A stretch of DNA of 64,000 nucleotides from the NCBI RefSeq assembly GCF_015291725.1, contig NZ_CP030038.1:7057001-7121000 (forward strand), read 5' to 3'. A program made the position numbers and the translations under genes. Under the pieces are notes generated by a model, which was not told the origin of the DNA, did no database searches, and saw nothing but the letters and a program-made list of their open reading frames with translations. Positions 19,340-27,867 of this stretch are shown here, in pieces (positions within the stretch are counted from its first letter, which is position 1; every line of letters begins with the position of its first letter). Source of the DNA: Bradyrhizobium sp. CCBAU 51765 (GTDB lineage Bacteria > Pseudomonadota > Alphaproteobacteria > Rhizobiales > Xanthobacteraceae).

Positions 19340-19371
19340 GAGCAAAGGTGGCCAGCTTTGGCTGACCACCG

Positions 19372-20487
19372 AGGCTTGCGGCATCTGCCAGGCACAGCGC
19401 TTTCACCGTTTCACTACCCGATGGCCGAGCCACCGGCTAGTTCTCGCCAGCATGCCGGCTAGCAGGAGCAGCATCGGATTTTTTCATGGCGCCAGTCGCG
19501 TCTGCGCTGCTCTCCGTGTTCTGCAACAACTCTTTCCTGACACCCTCGTCGCTCTTGGCACCGCTCGGCAAATCGAAGTCTCTCAGCTGAGTGACCTTGG
19601 GATATGCCGGCCCGCGGCGTTCGAATGGCCCGGACAACGCCCAAGCCGAAACCTCTCAGCTAGCCTCAACCGCGCGCCGACTCCTAATTCGTTCGGGCTC
19701 AGACATCATGAGCAATGATACGCGTGGCCATCTGTTTGATTGATAGTGGCCGATCCAATTCGCGACGTCTCACCGCTTGCCCTCGCACTATCTCCTGCCC
19801 GTTCCAAGTCAACACTGCGGGATTTCGTTTGGCCGCCACTCTTGTGCGACCGATGGCTTCTGCCAAAGTGGGTTACACTTGCCGTGCCGCGTTTGATTCG
19901 AACGGGTCGTTATTCTTGATAACCGACCGCCGCGCGTTCCTTGACCTTCAGCTAAGAGAGTTCGCCGTCGTGCCCTTAGGCGGACGAGAGAACCTAAAAC
20001 TCCGTATCATGGCTGATGGCGGCCTCCGTAACGTCAACAAAGATGTTGTACCGGTAGACGAAATCTCAGACTTCATGGAATGAACGAGATTAGGGTCGCT
20101 GAAACGCGCTGTCTGCGCTGATCCAGGGATAAAGACCACTATAACCTTGGCTGAACGGCTGTCGCTGCGATCGCGGTAGTTTGCGCTGGCGCATGTAATC
20201 GGAGCTGCAACTCCATTTCGTTGAATGGAGGACCATCGCCTCAGCCAGCATCTTTGCTCGCCTCGAGGCCGTTCGTACGAGTTGGCAGCGGAATCGAACC
20301 CGAGGCAGCAGTTCGGGTGAGCGCCGGTCATCCCCCCGCAAAACCTAGGCCGCCGCGAATTGATAGACCGTCGACATACCAGCGCTTGTGCGGGCCCTCC
20401 CAGTAGCGTCCAGGAAAGCCGACACGGTGGCACGCATGGGATAATTCGATCCTAAAACCTTCTAATTTCGGGATGTTTTTAGGTAGG
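19372..20487. other. Degenerate DNA, no gene recognised with confidence
   Basis: Scattered short frames only, apart from the small minus-strand frame listed at 19437-19637. A minus frame at 20328-20420 (GFPGRYWEGPHKRWYVDGLS) has plausible protein character but no start or family. Confidence 0.35.
19437..19637 (-). CDS. Possible small hydrophilic protein
   Basis: A 66-residue frame from TTG 19637 (MSGPFERRGPAYPKVTQLRD) to a stop at 19437. The N-terminal third reads like ordinary soluble protein and the rest is Ser/Ala/Lys-rich. GAGG lies about 14 bases upstream, which is far. No domain is recognised. It may be real or a remnant. Confidence 0.25.
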   Translation of the reverse strand: MSGPFERRGPAYPKVTQLRDFDLPSGAKSDEGVRKELLQNTESSADATGAMKKSDAAPASRHAGEN

Positions 20488-20532
20488 TTATAGCCAGTGG
20501 TTTGATGACCATCGAAATGGCTGCTTTCGCGC
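20488..20532 (+). promoter_or_regulatory. Conserved upstream region of the first XRE gene
   Basis: TTATAGCCAGTGGTTTGATG ends 24 bases before the ATG. Nearly the same sequence lies in front of the second XRE gene (23916-23962). It includes a -10-like TATAGC and an imperfect palindrome, AGCCAGTGGTT (20492-20502). Conservation outside the coding part suggests an operator recognised by these C-protein-like regulators (inference). Confidence 0.5.
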
Positions 20533-20814
20533 ATGAGAGCTCGTGCGCTTGTGGCTTACAATGTGCGCCGGATCCGCGTCCAGCGCGGTATTCCGCAAGA
20601 GCAATTGGCTTACGATGCGGGAATTGATCGCTCCTACATGAGCGGACTTGAGCGCCAACAAGCGAACCCGACAATCGATCTTCTCGATCGCCTTGCCGAG
20701 ACCCTCGGCGTAGCTGTCTCCGAGCTGTTTGTTCGGCCATCCAAGGGCGCGCCGCCACCTGCAACCTTACCTAAAGGTCGCAAGCCGAAGCCGGCGCGCG
20801 GCAAAAGGACTTAG
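20533..20814 (+). CDS. XRE family regulator, QseC-like, copy 1
   Basis: A 93-residue protein with one helix-turn-helix of the XRE/Cro-C1 type (residues about 8-65). IPQEQLAYDAGIDRSYMSGL contains both recognition helices, and a basic tail follows (KGRKPKPARGKRT). It is about 70 percent identical to the protein at 23963-24250 and shares its upstream DNA. Small XRE proteins of this class resemble restriction-modification controller proteins, as does QseC of ICEMlSymR7A. The copy lies 3.4 kb from the qseM-like gene, so it probably arose by duplication. No Shine-Dalgarno sequence is evident; translation from a leaderless or short-leader transcript is possible. Confidence 0.85.
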   Translation: MRARALVAYNVRRIRVQRGIPQEQLAYDAGIDRSYMSGLERQQANPTIDLLDRLAETLGVAVSELFVRPSKGAPPPATLPKGRKPKPARGKRT

Positions 20815-20854
20815 CCCCAGACAAACACCAGCTGGGACGCAGATCGTGTCGCGG

Positions 20855-20868
20855 TACCGGCGCCGGTA
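20855..20868. repeat. Perfect 14-bp palindrome TACCGGCGCCGGTA
   Basis: It lies between the XRE and LysR genes, 108 bases before the LysR start. It could be an operator for either regulator; no function is demonstrated by sequence alone. Confidence 0.5.
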
Positions 20869-20975
20869 TGACGCTTCCACGAGGATTTCATGCGTTGCCG
20901 ACCCATGATACGCAGCGACCCGGCTATGGGCATCGAATAATGTGATGGATGTTCATTTTGGTGCCGGAGGGGACA

Positions 20976-21884
20976 ATGGCGGCTCAAGACGATGAAGTTC
21001 CATTAAATGCCATCCGCGCATTTGTGACGGTCGCCCGCGAAGGCAGCGTCACGCGCGCGGCGACCACTTTGGGAACAACGCAAAGTTCTGTCAGCCGGTA
21101 TTTGGCTGTGCTGCGGGATTATCTGGGTGCTGATCTCATCGAGCGGCGTGGACGGCGCAGCGATTTGACCGAATTCGGGAGGCTATTCGCAAACGCAGTG
21201 TCTGAACCGCTCGAAACTGTAAGCTTCACCGCGAAGAGAATGCGACGCCGTGCAGGCGTAGGAACGAATCGTATTGTGGTTCGCACGTCACTATCGACCT
21301 TTGCGTTCTCTCTTCTTATTCCAAATCTGCAGGCTTTCTCTTCTGAAGCGGGTGGCGTTATTGTGGACATCGTCAGCTCGCTGGCGCCGCCGACATCTGC
21401 GGATGATTTCGATATTTTGATTACACGGGATCTTTCCGTCATCGAATCCGCCGACAGTTGGGAAATCTACAAAGAGGAGCTGGTGTGCGTCGGCCCGCCA
21501 AATCTCGTCGGGGGTAAAGAGCTCTCGATTGTCCGCTCAACCCCTATACTGAACATCACATCCCGCCCCGACATCCTGCCGACATGGCTGAGGGCCATGA
21601 ACCTGTCTTCCAGCGACATACGAGCGGGGGCGCGGTATGATCACAACTATCTTGCTTTGCCGGCGGTCATGACAGGAAAATGCCTTCTTGTCGCGCCGGA
21701 AATCATCGTCAGTGACCTCGTGCGAGGGGGCGCTTTGCAAATCGTCCCTGGCACCCGCGCTCCAAGTGGCATGCAATATCGCGCCTATGCCGTAGATCGC
21801 AGCGCGCACCCCGAGCTCGCACGTTCTTTTTGCCGATGGCTGGCTCGTCTCTGCAAAAAGGTCGCACCTGCGCAGGCCGCCTGA
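20976..21884 (+). CDS. LysR family transcriptional regulator
   Basis: A 302-residue protein with the LysR layout: N-terminal winged helix (residues about 8-68; LNAIRAFVTVAREGSVTRAA, then TQSSVSRYLAVLRDYLGADL) and a C-terminal periplasmic-binding-like effector domain (about 95-295). ATG 20976 is chosen because GGAGGGG lies 6 bases before it; an ATG at 20949 is in frame but lacks such a site. The effector is unknown. No divergent target gene is present; the gene sits between two mobile-element regulators. It may regulate island functions, which is inference. Confidence 0.88.
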   Translation: MAAQDDEVPLNAIRAFVTVAREGSVTRAATTLGTTQSSVSRYLAVLRDYLGADLIERRGRRSDLTEFGRLFANAVSEPLETVSFTAKRMRRRAGVGTNRIVVRTSLSTFAFSLLIPNLQAFSSEAGGVIVDIVSSLAPPTSADDFDILITRDLSVIESADSWEIYKEELVCVGPPNLVGGKELSIVRSTPILNITSRPDILPTWLRAMNLSSSDIRAGARYDHNYLALPAVMTGKCLLVAPEIIVSDLVRGGALQIVPGTRAPSGMQYRAYAVDRSAHPELARSFCRWLARLCKKVAPAQAA

Positions 21885-22126
21885 GGTCTAGCGGTGTCCT
21901 CAATTCGGCACAGCAGGAGATCAATGCTCAAGTCTAGGCGCTCAACTTAAGAAGACATTCAGCGCAGTCGTCAAAGCCTAACGGAGATGGCGCCGCTCTA
22001 GTGCAGAAATTGAACACGCCAACAATGAGAGATCGTAGCGCAAAGATTCTATCCTGGCCGCCATCGTGCCATGGCAGAAGAATTGGCAGGCAAATGGAGG
22101 GAGGCCGTTTATCGCGCCGCAACCCT

Positions 22127-22904
22127 TTACTTGTCATCCCTGCCCCTGCGTTTGGTGAGTAATGCTCGCCAGCGAAGGCGGATGAGACGCCGCCCCAGCT
22201 TAACTAGTCGGATGGTTCGGCTGCGCAAATCGTCTGTTTTCCAGGCGCGCTCGGCAATACGACGGCTTCCAAACAGGCCTTGCGCGATTTGGCGGTAGCT
22301 ATTTCCTTCCTGCCATCCATCCACTGCGCGCAGCGCAAGAATTAGCCGATGCTGCTTCAAAGCAGGCAAAGCAAGAGGAGGCATTCCGAGCGCCCGACGC
22401 TCAAGGGCGAGCCAAAATCGACGTGCGGCCCCCAGGCGAAGCTCGAAATCGGCATCGAGCGGCAGATCAACGACGACGGCATATCCGCTTGCCGGAAGCT
22501 CTCTTAGCCAGAGGCGATGCTTCGTGCCCCCGAGCGGCACGATCGCATGCCAACCATCCGCCGCACGGCGAAGCTCGCTGCCCGGCAAATTGTCGAAATC
22601 GAGCTGATAGGTTTTGGGCGCAAGGCAGTTGGCCGCCCGCACAGAAAGTACGGTCGGCAGCACCTCGGGTGCCCAGAAGACTGCTTGCTTGTCGAAGGTC
22701 TTTTGCGGATCAGCAGGAAAACGAGAGTCCCCACTTGCGTCGGAACTCGCCCGCCGCTGCGCTTGAACGTTCGCGGCGAGATAGCCGCTTATAATCCTCT
22801 TGGTAGTCGCGATCCCGGCGCAGCCACTCCCAGGCCAGGTCGGCAGCATCCGCCTTCTTCAGGCCGCTGTACGCTTCCTCAGATCTCCAGTCAGTATTTG
22901 GCAT
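22127..22904 (-). CDS. fseA: FseA-like ICE excision/transfer activator, made by +1 frameshift (DUF6499 + DUF2285)
   Basis: Two overlapping frames give one product of about 258 residues. The first runs from ATG 22904 (GGAAAGG upstream), beginning MPNTDWRSEEAYSGLKKADA; it is the DUF6499 domain and stops at 22710. The second, in the +1 frame, starts ADPQKTFDKQAVFWAPEVLP and ends with the DUF2285 extended helix-turn-helix (about residues 190-255; DGWQEGNSYRQIAQGLFGSR). In ICEMlSymR7A, FseA is the fusion of msi172 and msi171 by programmed +1 ribosomal frameshifting; it activates the excisionase gene rdfS and so ICE excision and transfer (established). Layout, domain order and shift direction match here. 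The second frame has no convincing start of its own. Confidence 0.85.
22713..22724 (-). promoter_or_regulatory. Candidate programmed +1 frameshift site in fseA
   Basis: The message reads UCG UUU UCC UGC and then the stop UGA (22710-22712). Skipping one U after UUU gives CCU GCU GAU, which enters the DUF2285 frame as PAD. A U4 run two codons before a stop is a plausible +1 slip context. The exact slip codon is inferred. Confidence 0.6.
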
Positions 22905-23067
22905 CGCACCTTTCCCGCGCAATCTTTTGGCGCGGGGAATGCAGCCGATGATTGTGGCGCTTTCCGGCTGCTTGCTTACCGTGTGCACGCCTTGAACGCA
23001 CTTAATCGATGGAATGATCAATTTTTACGATCACGACGCATTCTGGCGCGCCTGATGTCCGCGCCGA

Positions 23068-23340
23068 TCATTGTTTTGGCCAACCGCTACGTAGCAGGTC
23101 GCGATAGCCGTGGCCCGCTAGCCACTTGGCCCGAGTCAGATGACTTTCGAATGTGCGTCGCGCTCGATCCGGCTCAACGGTGGGGTCAAGCCCAAGCACA
23201 ATTCGCGCGATCTCGCGCCAATCTGCCTTGTCAGCGTCCGCATCAAGCAGTCGCATGTAGGCAACGGCGTGCTCCCTGTCATATGACGTGAGCTCGTCGA
23301 CGCTGGGCGCCAATTCTGCGACCTTCGGCTCGGCTGGCAC
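23068..23340 (-). CDS. qseM: QseM-like antiactivator (stand-alone DUF2285)
   Basis: A 90-residue protein that is essentially one DUF2285 domain (VDELTSYDREHAVAYMRLLD, then ADWREIARIVLGLDP, ending HGYRDLLRSGW). It is rich in Asp and Glu in its first half. In ICEMlSymR7A the antiactivator QseM is a DUF2285 protein without DUF6499 and with a negative surface; it binds the DUF6499 part of FseA and also blocks TraR (established). Start GTG 23340 has TAGGAG 9 bases upstream. It lies 163 bases upstream of fseA on the same strand and is divergent from a QseC-like gene, as in the Mesorhizobium switch. Confidence 0.82.
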   Translation of the reverse strand: MPAEPKVAELAPSVDELTSYDREHAVAYMRLLDADADKADWREIARIVLGLDPTVEPDRARRTFESHLTRAKWLAGHGYRDLLRSGWPKQ

Positions 23341-23915
23341 TGCCTGAAACTCCTACCCAGCTGAAAAATCTACCGAAATCAGAGCAACGATAACTAATCT
23401 GAGTTCGTTTTGGTACCCGTCCAATAGTCGCACGCCGAATTCCTTTTCGCGCTGAGATGGCAATCGCATATCGGCTCACACTGACCTGGTGGCTCCGTCC
23501 TGCGCTTTCGCTTGTTCATTGCCAGTCCATACTGCAAGCGATTGCAGATGTGCCCTGTGACTGGCCGCCCTTGCTGTTCTGTTCCTGGCGGAAGACATGG
23601 TGCTCCGTGGTGACGGCCCGGTCGTACTCGTGAAAGGCAATCACCAGAACCGGCCAACTGGAGAATATTCGTTTGCCTTTCGACCCGCAGGTGAACATTC
23701 GTCCTATCTAGTTGCGGCGCTCGGAAAAACGCCGCCGGCACCTCTGAGCGGAGTTTCTTTGCTGCTCATCGCAAGCTGTTGCCCCGCGAGAACGCTTGTG
23801 ATGGTCAATGAGATGACGGGCACGCGCTAGCTGCACCTGCATCTCACCGTTGGCTGATCCCTCGAAGCAATTGGGGAGGACAGCCACTGCTGGTGCGAGC
23901 TTATCGTAATAGTCT
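23341..23915. other. Long divergent intergenic region between the qseM-like and qseC-like genes
   Basis: No gene is recognised. A minus-strand frame (23516-23698, beginning MFTCGSKGKRIFSSWPVLVI) has some protein character but no family. The region should include the qseM promoter. Confidence 0.4.
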
Positions 23916-23962
23916 GGCTATAACCAGTGGTTTGATAATCATCGGAATGGCTGCCTCTGCGC
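23916..23962 (+). promoter_or_regulatory. Conserved upstream region of the second XRE gene
   Basis: It carries CTATAACCAGTGGTTTGATA. The part AACCAGTGGTT (23922-23932) is a perfect palindrome around a central G, and overlaps a -10-like TATAAC. It matches 20488-20532 closely. This is likely an autoregulatory operator of the QseC-like protein (inference). Confidence 0.5.
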
Positions 23963-24250
23963 ATGAACGCTCGTGCGCTTGTGGCCTGGAATGTGCGCCG
24001 GATCCGCGTAGAGCGCGGCATTCCGCAAGACCAATTGGCCTATGATGCCGGGATCGACCGCTCATACATGGGGCGCATTGAGCAGAAGAAAGAGAACCCG
24101 ACGATTGATCTCCTGGAACGCATCGCCGCGACTTTGGGTATTCACTTGTCCGAATTATTCACACAGCCGGCTAAAGGTGCAATGCCGCCCAAGCCGATGT
24201 CCAGAGGGCGCAAGCCGGCACGGCTTGGCCGAAAAAGACGTAATTATTGA
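23963..24250 (+). CDS. qseC: XRE family regulator, QseC-like, copy 2
   Basis: A 95-residue XRE protein with one helix-turn-helix (residues about 8-65; IPQDQLAYDAGIDRSYMGRI) and a basic C-terminal tail (SRGRKPARLGRKRRNY). It is divergently oriented to the qseM-like gene. QseC of ICEMlSymR7A resembles restriction-modification controller proteins and represses qseM while regulating itself, forming a bistable switch (established for that system). Size, class and orientation support the same role here. The paralogue at 20533-20814 is close enough that both may bind the same operators. Confidence 0.78.
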   Translation: MNARALVAWNVRRIRVERGIPQDQLAYDAGIDRSYMGRIEQKKENPTIDLLERIAATLGIHLSELFTQPAKGAMPPKPMSRGRKPARLGRKRRNY

Positions 24251-24368
24251 GAGAGCCATGTTTCGGCTAACGCTTGGGCGGAATCGAGCCAGAATGTCAT
24301 GGCCCATGTGGGTTGTCCTGATCGCCGGATCGACCGGGCTGCATTAGTGCTTTTCGCCCTTCGAACCG

Positions 24369-24530
24369 TTACATCACACCCGAATCCCGTAGTGATCTCG
24401 CTTGCGCCGTGAGAGCGGCCGGTTCCTTGTAGGGTTGGTTCCTGGCCATCATTGCCCATGCCATCCTGGCGAATTTGTTGGCGAGCGCGATCGCGGCAAC
24501 CTTGGTGGGACGCCGCGCTAACAAGGGTGG
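24369..24530 (-). pseudogene. IS110 family transposase, C-terminal fragment
   Basis: The frame ending at TAA 24369 reads LLARRPTKVAAIALANKFAR, then MAWAMMARNQPYKEPAALTA and a short tail. This is the characteristic end of IS110/IS116/IS902 transposases. About 54 codons remain and the rest of the element is absent. Confidence 0.75.
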
Positions 24531-24740
24531 AAGCCAGCCGGTCCACCTGCTTCATGAATCTACAGCCGGCGCTTCCGATCTCGTTCGAGCCGATGTGGCC
24601 CGGGCAGGCTTCCGCTTAGCGCTCCATCGGAGCGGCCTGTTCTAAGGCCGAGCATCTTCGAAATGAGGTTGCGCCGCTCGCCTAAACCTACCGACGACCG
24701 CTTGAACCCGATATTATCGAAGAGCCTGTTTGGGGTCGAC

Positions 24741-24846
24741 GGTGCAGTTCGAGTGATGGCAGCGCCCCAACCGGGAGTCCGCGAGGGTATGGAGGGACTT
24801 TGCTATCCTGCTGCGCAAGAGCATGAGAGCAGATCCGTTCTCCAGA
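24741..24846 (+). pseudogene. IS66 TnpB-like fragment
   Basis: The first half reads AVRVMAAPQPGVREGMEGL and, after a frame change, LLRKSMRADPFS. IS66 TnpB proteins carry VRVWLATGHTDMRKGFDGL and a following KRDPFSG block in this order. Decayed remnant. Confidence 0.45.
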
Positions 24847-25378
24847 GCTTCGGGCGGAGAATCAAGCCGGTGTCCGCCTCGAGGATGGGACCTTTGCGCT
24901 CGATGAAGATCGGGAAAGTGTGGCGCCCATGCAGTGGCGAAATTGAGGGGCTGCTGGAAAGGCTCCACTGACGGTTTGTTTATGGGACACGTAAGACGCA
25001 GGCACCATCTCGAGCGGGATAGTTTCAGCCGACGCAGGCGCTGTGAATCAAGTTCATCCAACGGTGGCGAGTATGCTCTGAATTGGGTGTGAGCTACGCC
25101 GGCCTGACTATCCCGATAAGATGAAGGGGATGCTGCTCGCCGAGCGAGAGCCAACGGATGGATCAGATCATCAAAATGCAGCGTCATCGGTTTGACCGGC
25201 GAGCAGAGACGATGCCTGAAGATTGATGCTATTGGGCCTGGAAGAAGCCTAGCAGGTGGCAGCTGCGCCCCTTAGCCGGTCCTCGCGCATAAGACCGGCC
25301 GCTCCGCTCGACATTGCAGGGCCGCAACTTAGTCTTGGGTCTGCAGACGTTGACGCGATCCGGGAGGTGCCGACAATG
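24847..25378. other. Intergenic, no gene recognised
   Basis: Degenerate DNA after the IS66-like fragment; no supported gene. Confidence 0.4.
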
Positions 25379-26266
25379 TCAGGCAGCCTTTGCCGCCCTT
25401 GATCTTGGCCTCTTCACGTGCGGTACGCGGGCGTCAGTCGCAAGCTGGTCGATCATCCAGTGAGGGCTGCTGGATTTGCTAACAGGATACGGCTCCGTCG
25501 CGCGATTGTCCCAGATGACGACGTCGCCTGATTTCCAGTGCCAGCACAGGGTGTTCCGGCGCGCAATAAGATAGGATTGCAGCCGTTCAAACAGTTTTTG
25601 GCTAGGATAGCGCTGCAGGCCGACGAAGTTGTTCACAGAACGACCGAGCGATAGCATGCGTTCACCGGTCTCGGGATGAACACGAACAATCGGATGTGTC
25701 GTTTCGTAGATCGTTCCAGTGGATACGCCCCACCAAGGCCGCTTGTTGGCTTCGGTGGCCCGCTCTGTCGCAGTGAGATCAGATGCGACGAAGCTCACAG
25801 CCCAGAGGTTATCTGCGAGCATCCGCAGGGGATGGGGAAGATCAAGATAAGCGGCCGCCCTGCTCGACCAAGCCATGTCGCCTCCAAGAGGCGGGACCGC
25901 TGCGAGCCGCAGCACCGAAATGGCGGTGCGGACCCGCTCATCGTTCATCTGGTTGAGATGACTGCAGGCGGGATCAGACAGCTCCTGCCGGATCGTTAAA
26001 CCGCCCATTGTGTCCGCCATTGTGGGATTCGATATCAGCGAGCCGAGCCTGAGCACAAAACGCTGCTGTTGTGCATCGTCGAGATGTCCCTGGTCACGGA
26101 AGAAGATGACCTTATGCTCTAGCAGAAGCCGCTTGAATGCTAAGATGACATCGTCAGCCAAATCGTCCGACAGCGCAATGTTCTTGATTTCGGCACCAAG
26201 CCTCTCCGCGTGCTTGACGATGTCTGCTCGCGGAATGACATTTTCGACAGCCATTGTTTCACTCAT
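25379..26266 (-). CDS. TauD/TfdA-like protein lacking iron ligands
   Basis: A 295-residue protein of the TauD/TfdA double-stranded beta-helix family. It starts at ATG 26266 with AGAGGC upstream. Family blocks include the N-terminal KVIFFRDQGHLDD, the loop VPPLGGDMAWSSRAAAYLDL, THPIVRVHPETGERMLSLG and the C-terminal WHWKSGDVVIWDNRATEPYP. Active members hold Fe(II) with HxD plus a distal His. Here the HxD position reads HLN (residues 103-105) and the distal His in the WDNRAT-H block is Pro. With two of three ligands gone, oxygenase activity is unlikely; a binding or regulatory role, or early decay, is more likely. No partner genes lie close by. Confidence 0.8.
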   Translation of the reverse strand: MSETMAVENVIPRADIVKHAERLGAEIKNIALSDDLADDVILAFKRLLLEHKVIFFRDQGHLDDAQQQRFVLRLGSLISNPTMADTMGGLTIRQELSDPACSHLNQMNDERVRTAISVLRLAAVPPLGGDMAWSSRAAAYLDLPHPLRMLADNLWAVSFVASDLTATERATEANKRPWWGVSTGTIYETTHPIVRVHPETGERMLSLGRSVNNFVGLQRYPSQKLFERLQSYLIARRNTLCWHWKSGDVVIWDNRATEPYPVSKSSSPHWMIDQLATDARVPHVKRPRSRAAKAA

Positions 26267-27223
26267 GACGGTGCCTCTTTCTGTGGATGTCTAAACAGGC
26301 TCAGTGGCGGTCGGGTCTGGCGACAAACCCGGCAAAACCATCTTGACGCTACACACCCGAATTGTCCGAGCGTGGGTCACGCGCCGCTCAATTAGGCGGC
26401 TGAATTCTGATACACACCACCAGCATCTAAGAATCCGACTCCCTTGCGTAGCGACATGCCTCGTGCCGTTCTCATCGAAGGACACTCGCATATGAGGCCA
26501 GCAGATCGATTTGCAGCCTGATCAACAGTGCAGATCATAGACGCAATCCATGTCCAGTCCATGAAACGAAACCAGCTTTCTTTTTGAGCTCGCGCGACGT
26601 TCGCGTCGCCTCAGAACTCATGCGTGGAAAATCCTCGAACAACGAGTGCGTCGTGCCTCCATCCTGCACGGCCGCATGCGCACGACAAAGATTGGAACTG
26701 GTTCGCGGCATGCACTCGCGAAGCCCATAGGACGTAAGCAAGATCTACCTGAAGATGTAACTCATATAATTCACCACTTCAACGGGCTCGCAATAATATT
26801 TTCGCGACTTGGAGTTGTTCAACGCGCGACGCGTTTCATCAGCTTGACAACCCACTGTCATGCACTAGCGGCAGAAGCGCAAAAGAAGGAGGCTGCAACT
26901 TCCGATGCAGCTTAACAACGGACTTAATCCCTCGATTTTCTCGAAATCTGCACGTGGCACGAATGCATTCCCCGCCCTGACCTGCCTTTGGTTCTGCCCG
27001 GAGACGTAGATATTCGTTACTGAGTGCAGGCCATTTGGCTTTGTAGCTCTCTCACAAACGATCACGCGGAACGCGTCGCCGCCACAACGAACGAGGAATC
27101 CACGCCGATGGCGTAGACGGAGGGCGATCTGATCTCTCATCAAGAAGATGCGGGAGAGTACTACCTTCTGCCCGAAGAGGCGATGTAATACCCCCCGAGG
27201 AATGGAGAGATCATGTCCAGGCG
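26267..27223. other. Intergenic, no gene recognised
   Basis: About 950 bases of short conflicting frames without recognisable domains. AGGAATGGAGAG near 27199 may include the ribosome binding site of the next gene. Confidence 0.4.
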
Positions 27224-27764
27224 ATGGCGGATGATGGGCGCGTCATCCTCAAGTCCGTCGACCACGAGCTGTCACAGCTTATCAGGGTCTTGAACTCGTT
27301 TGCCGCCGTGGTGGCTTTGAAGCATGTGCAGAAGCGGCTATCTGCCTACAAATTCGAATTGAAAATGGAGGCTTTCCTCGAGCTTGAGATGCTTACGACA
27401 GTAATCGTAGTCACCTACGTACGCTTGCAACAAGGCGGCAGCGGCTTTTCGCGCGACAGCATCCCGGAACAACTGCGCAGCATTCACGATCGGGTGGTCG
27501 GTTTGAGAAACAAGCGTTTCGCGCACAACGACGAACACGATACGGTTTCCAATGCGCTGGAGGTCTGGTTCGAGGACAATCGTTTTGAACTCAAATTTGG
27601 ACTGTCGCTCGGATACGATATCGGAGGCCGCCAAGGAGTGGCCGGACCTCGTGAGCGCCGTCGAGACCCTATATCTCGAGAGGATCGAGAAGCTACTCGC
27701 GCGAATGAAGCAGAAGACCAGCCACGAATGGGCCCTCCAAAGCGGTCCGGCGCCTGAGGAGTGA
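27224..27764 (+). pseudogene. HEPN-like helical protein, frameshifted near the C-terminus
   Basis: Reading starts at ATG 27224 and runs through a helical protein (LSQLIRVLNSFAAVVALKHV, then EAFLELEMLTTVIVVTYVRL). The segment RNKRFAHND fits the Rx4-6H pattern of HEPN ribonuclease or abortive-infection proteins. Near 27635 one base is extra; the natural ending lies in the next frame (EAAKEWPDLVSAVETLYLER through to a stop at 27764). The repaired protein would be about 179 residues. HEPN proteins are often toxins or phage-defence effectors, but no antitoxin partner is visible. Family membership is inferred from this motif and helical character only. Confidence 0.5.
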
Positions 27765-27867
27765 CCAAATATCCGCGGGGTGGCGTACGTAAAGACGAAC
27801 CCCCGTCATTGATCGGGTAAGGAGGCAGCCTAACTAGACACGTTCCCTCGGTAAACGCAGGGTCATA

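Noticed and set aside
20270..20298. T-loop-like GGTTCGATTCC on the minus strand, possible tRNA 3' end
   Set aside because: The flanking bases do not form a proper 5-bp T stem and no acceptor, D or anticodon arm precedes it.
22127..22904. Treating the split DUF6499/DUF2285 gene as a pseudogene
   Set aside because: The break is a +1 shift at the domain junction, exactly the arrangement known for FseA, and both halves are otherwise intact.
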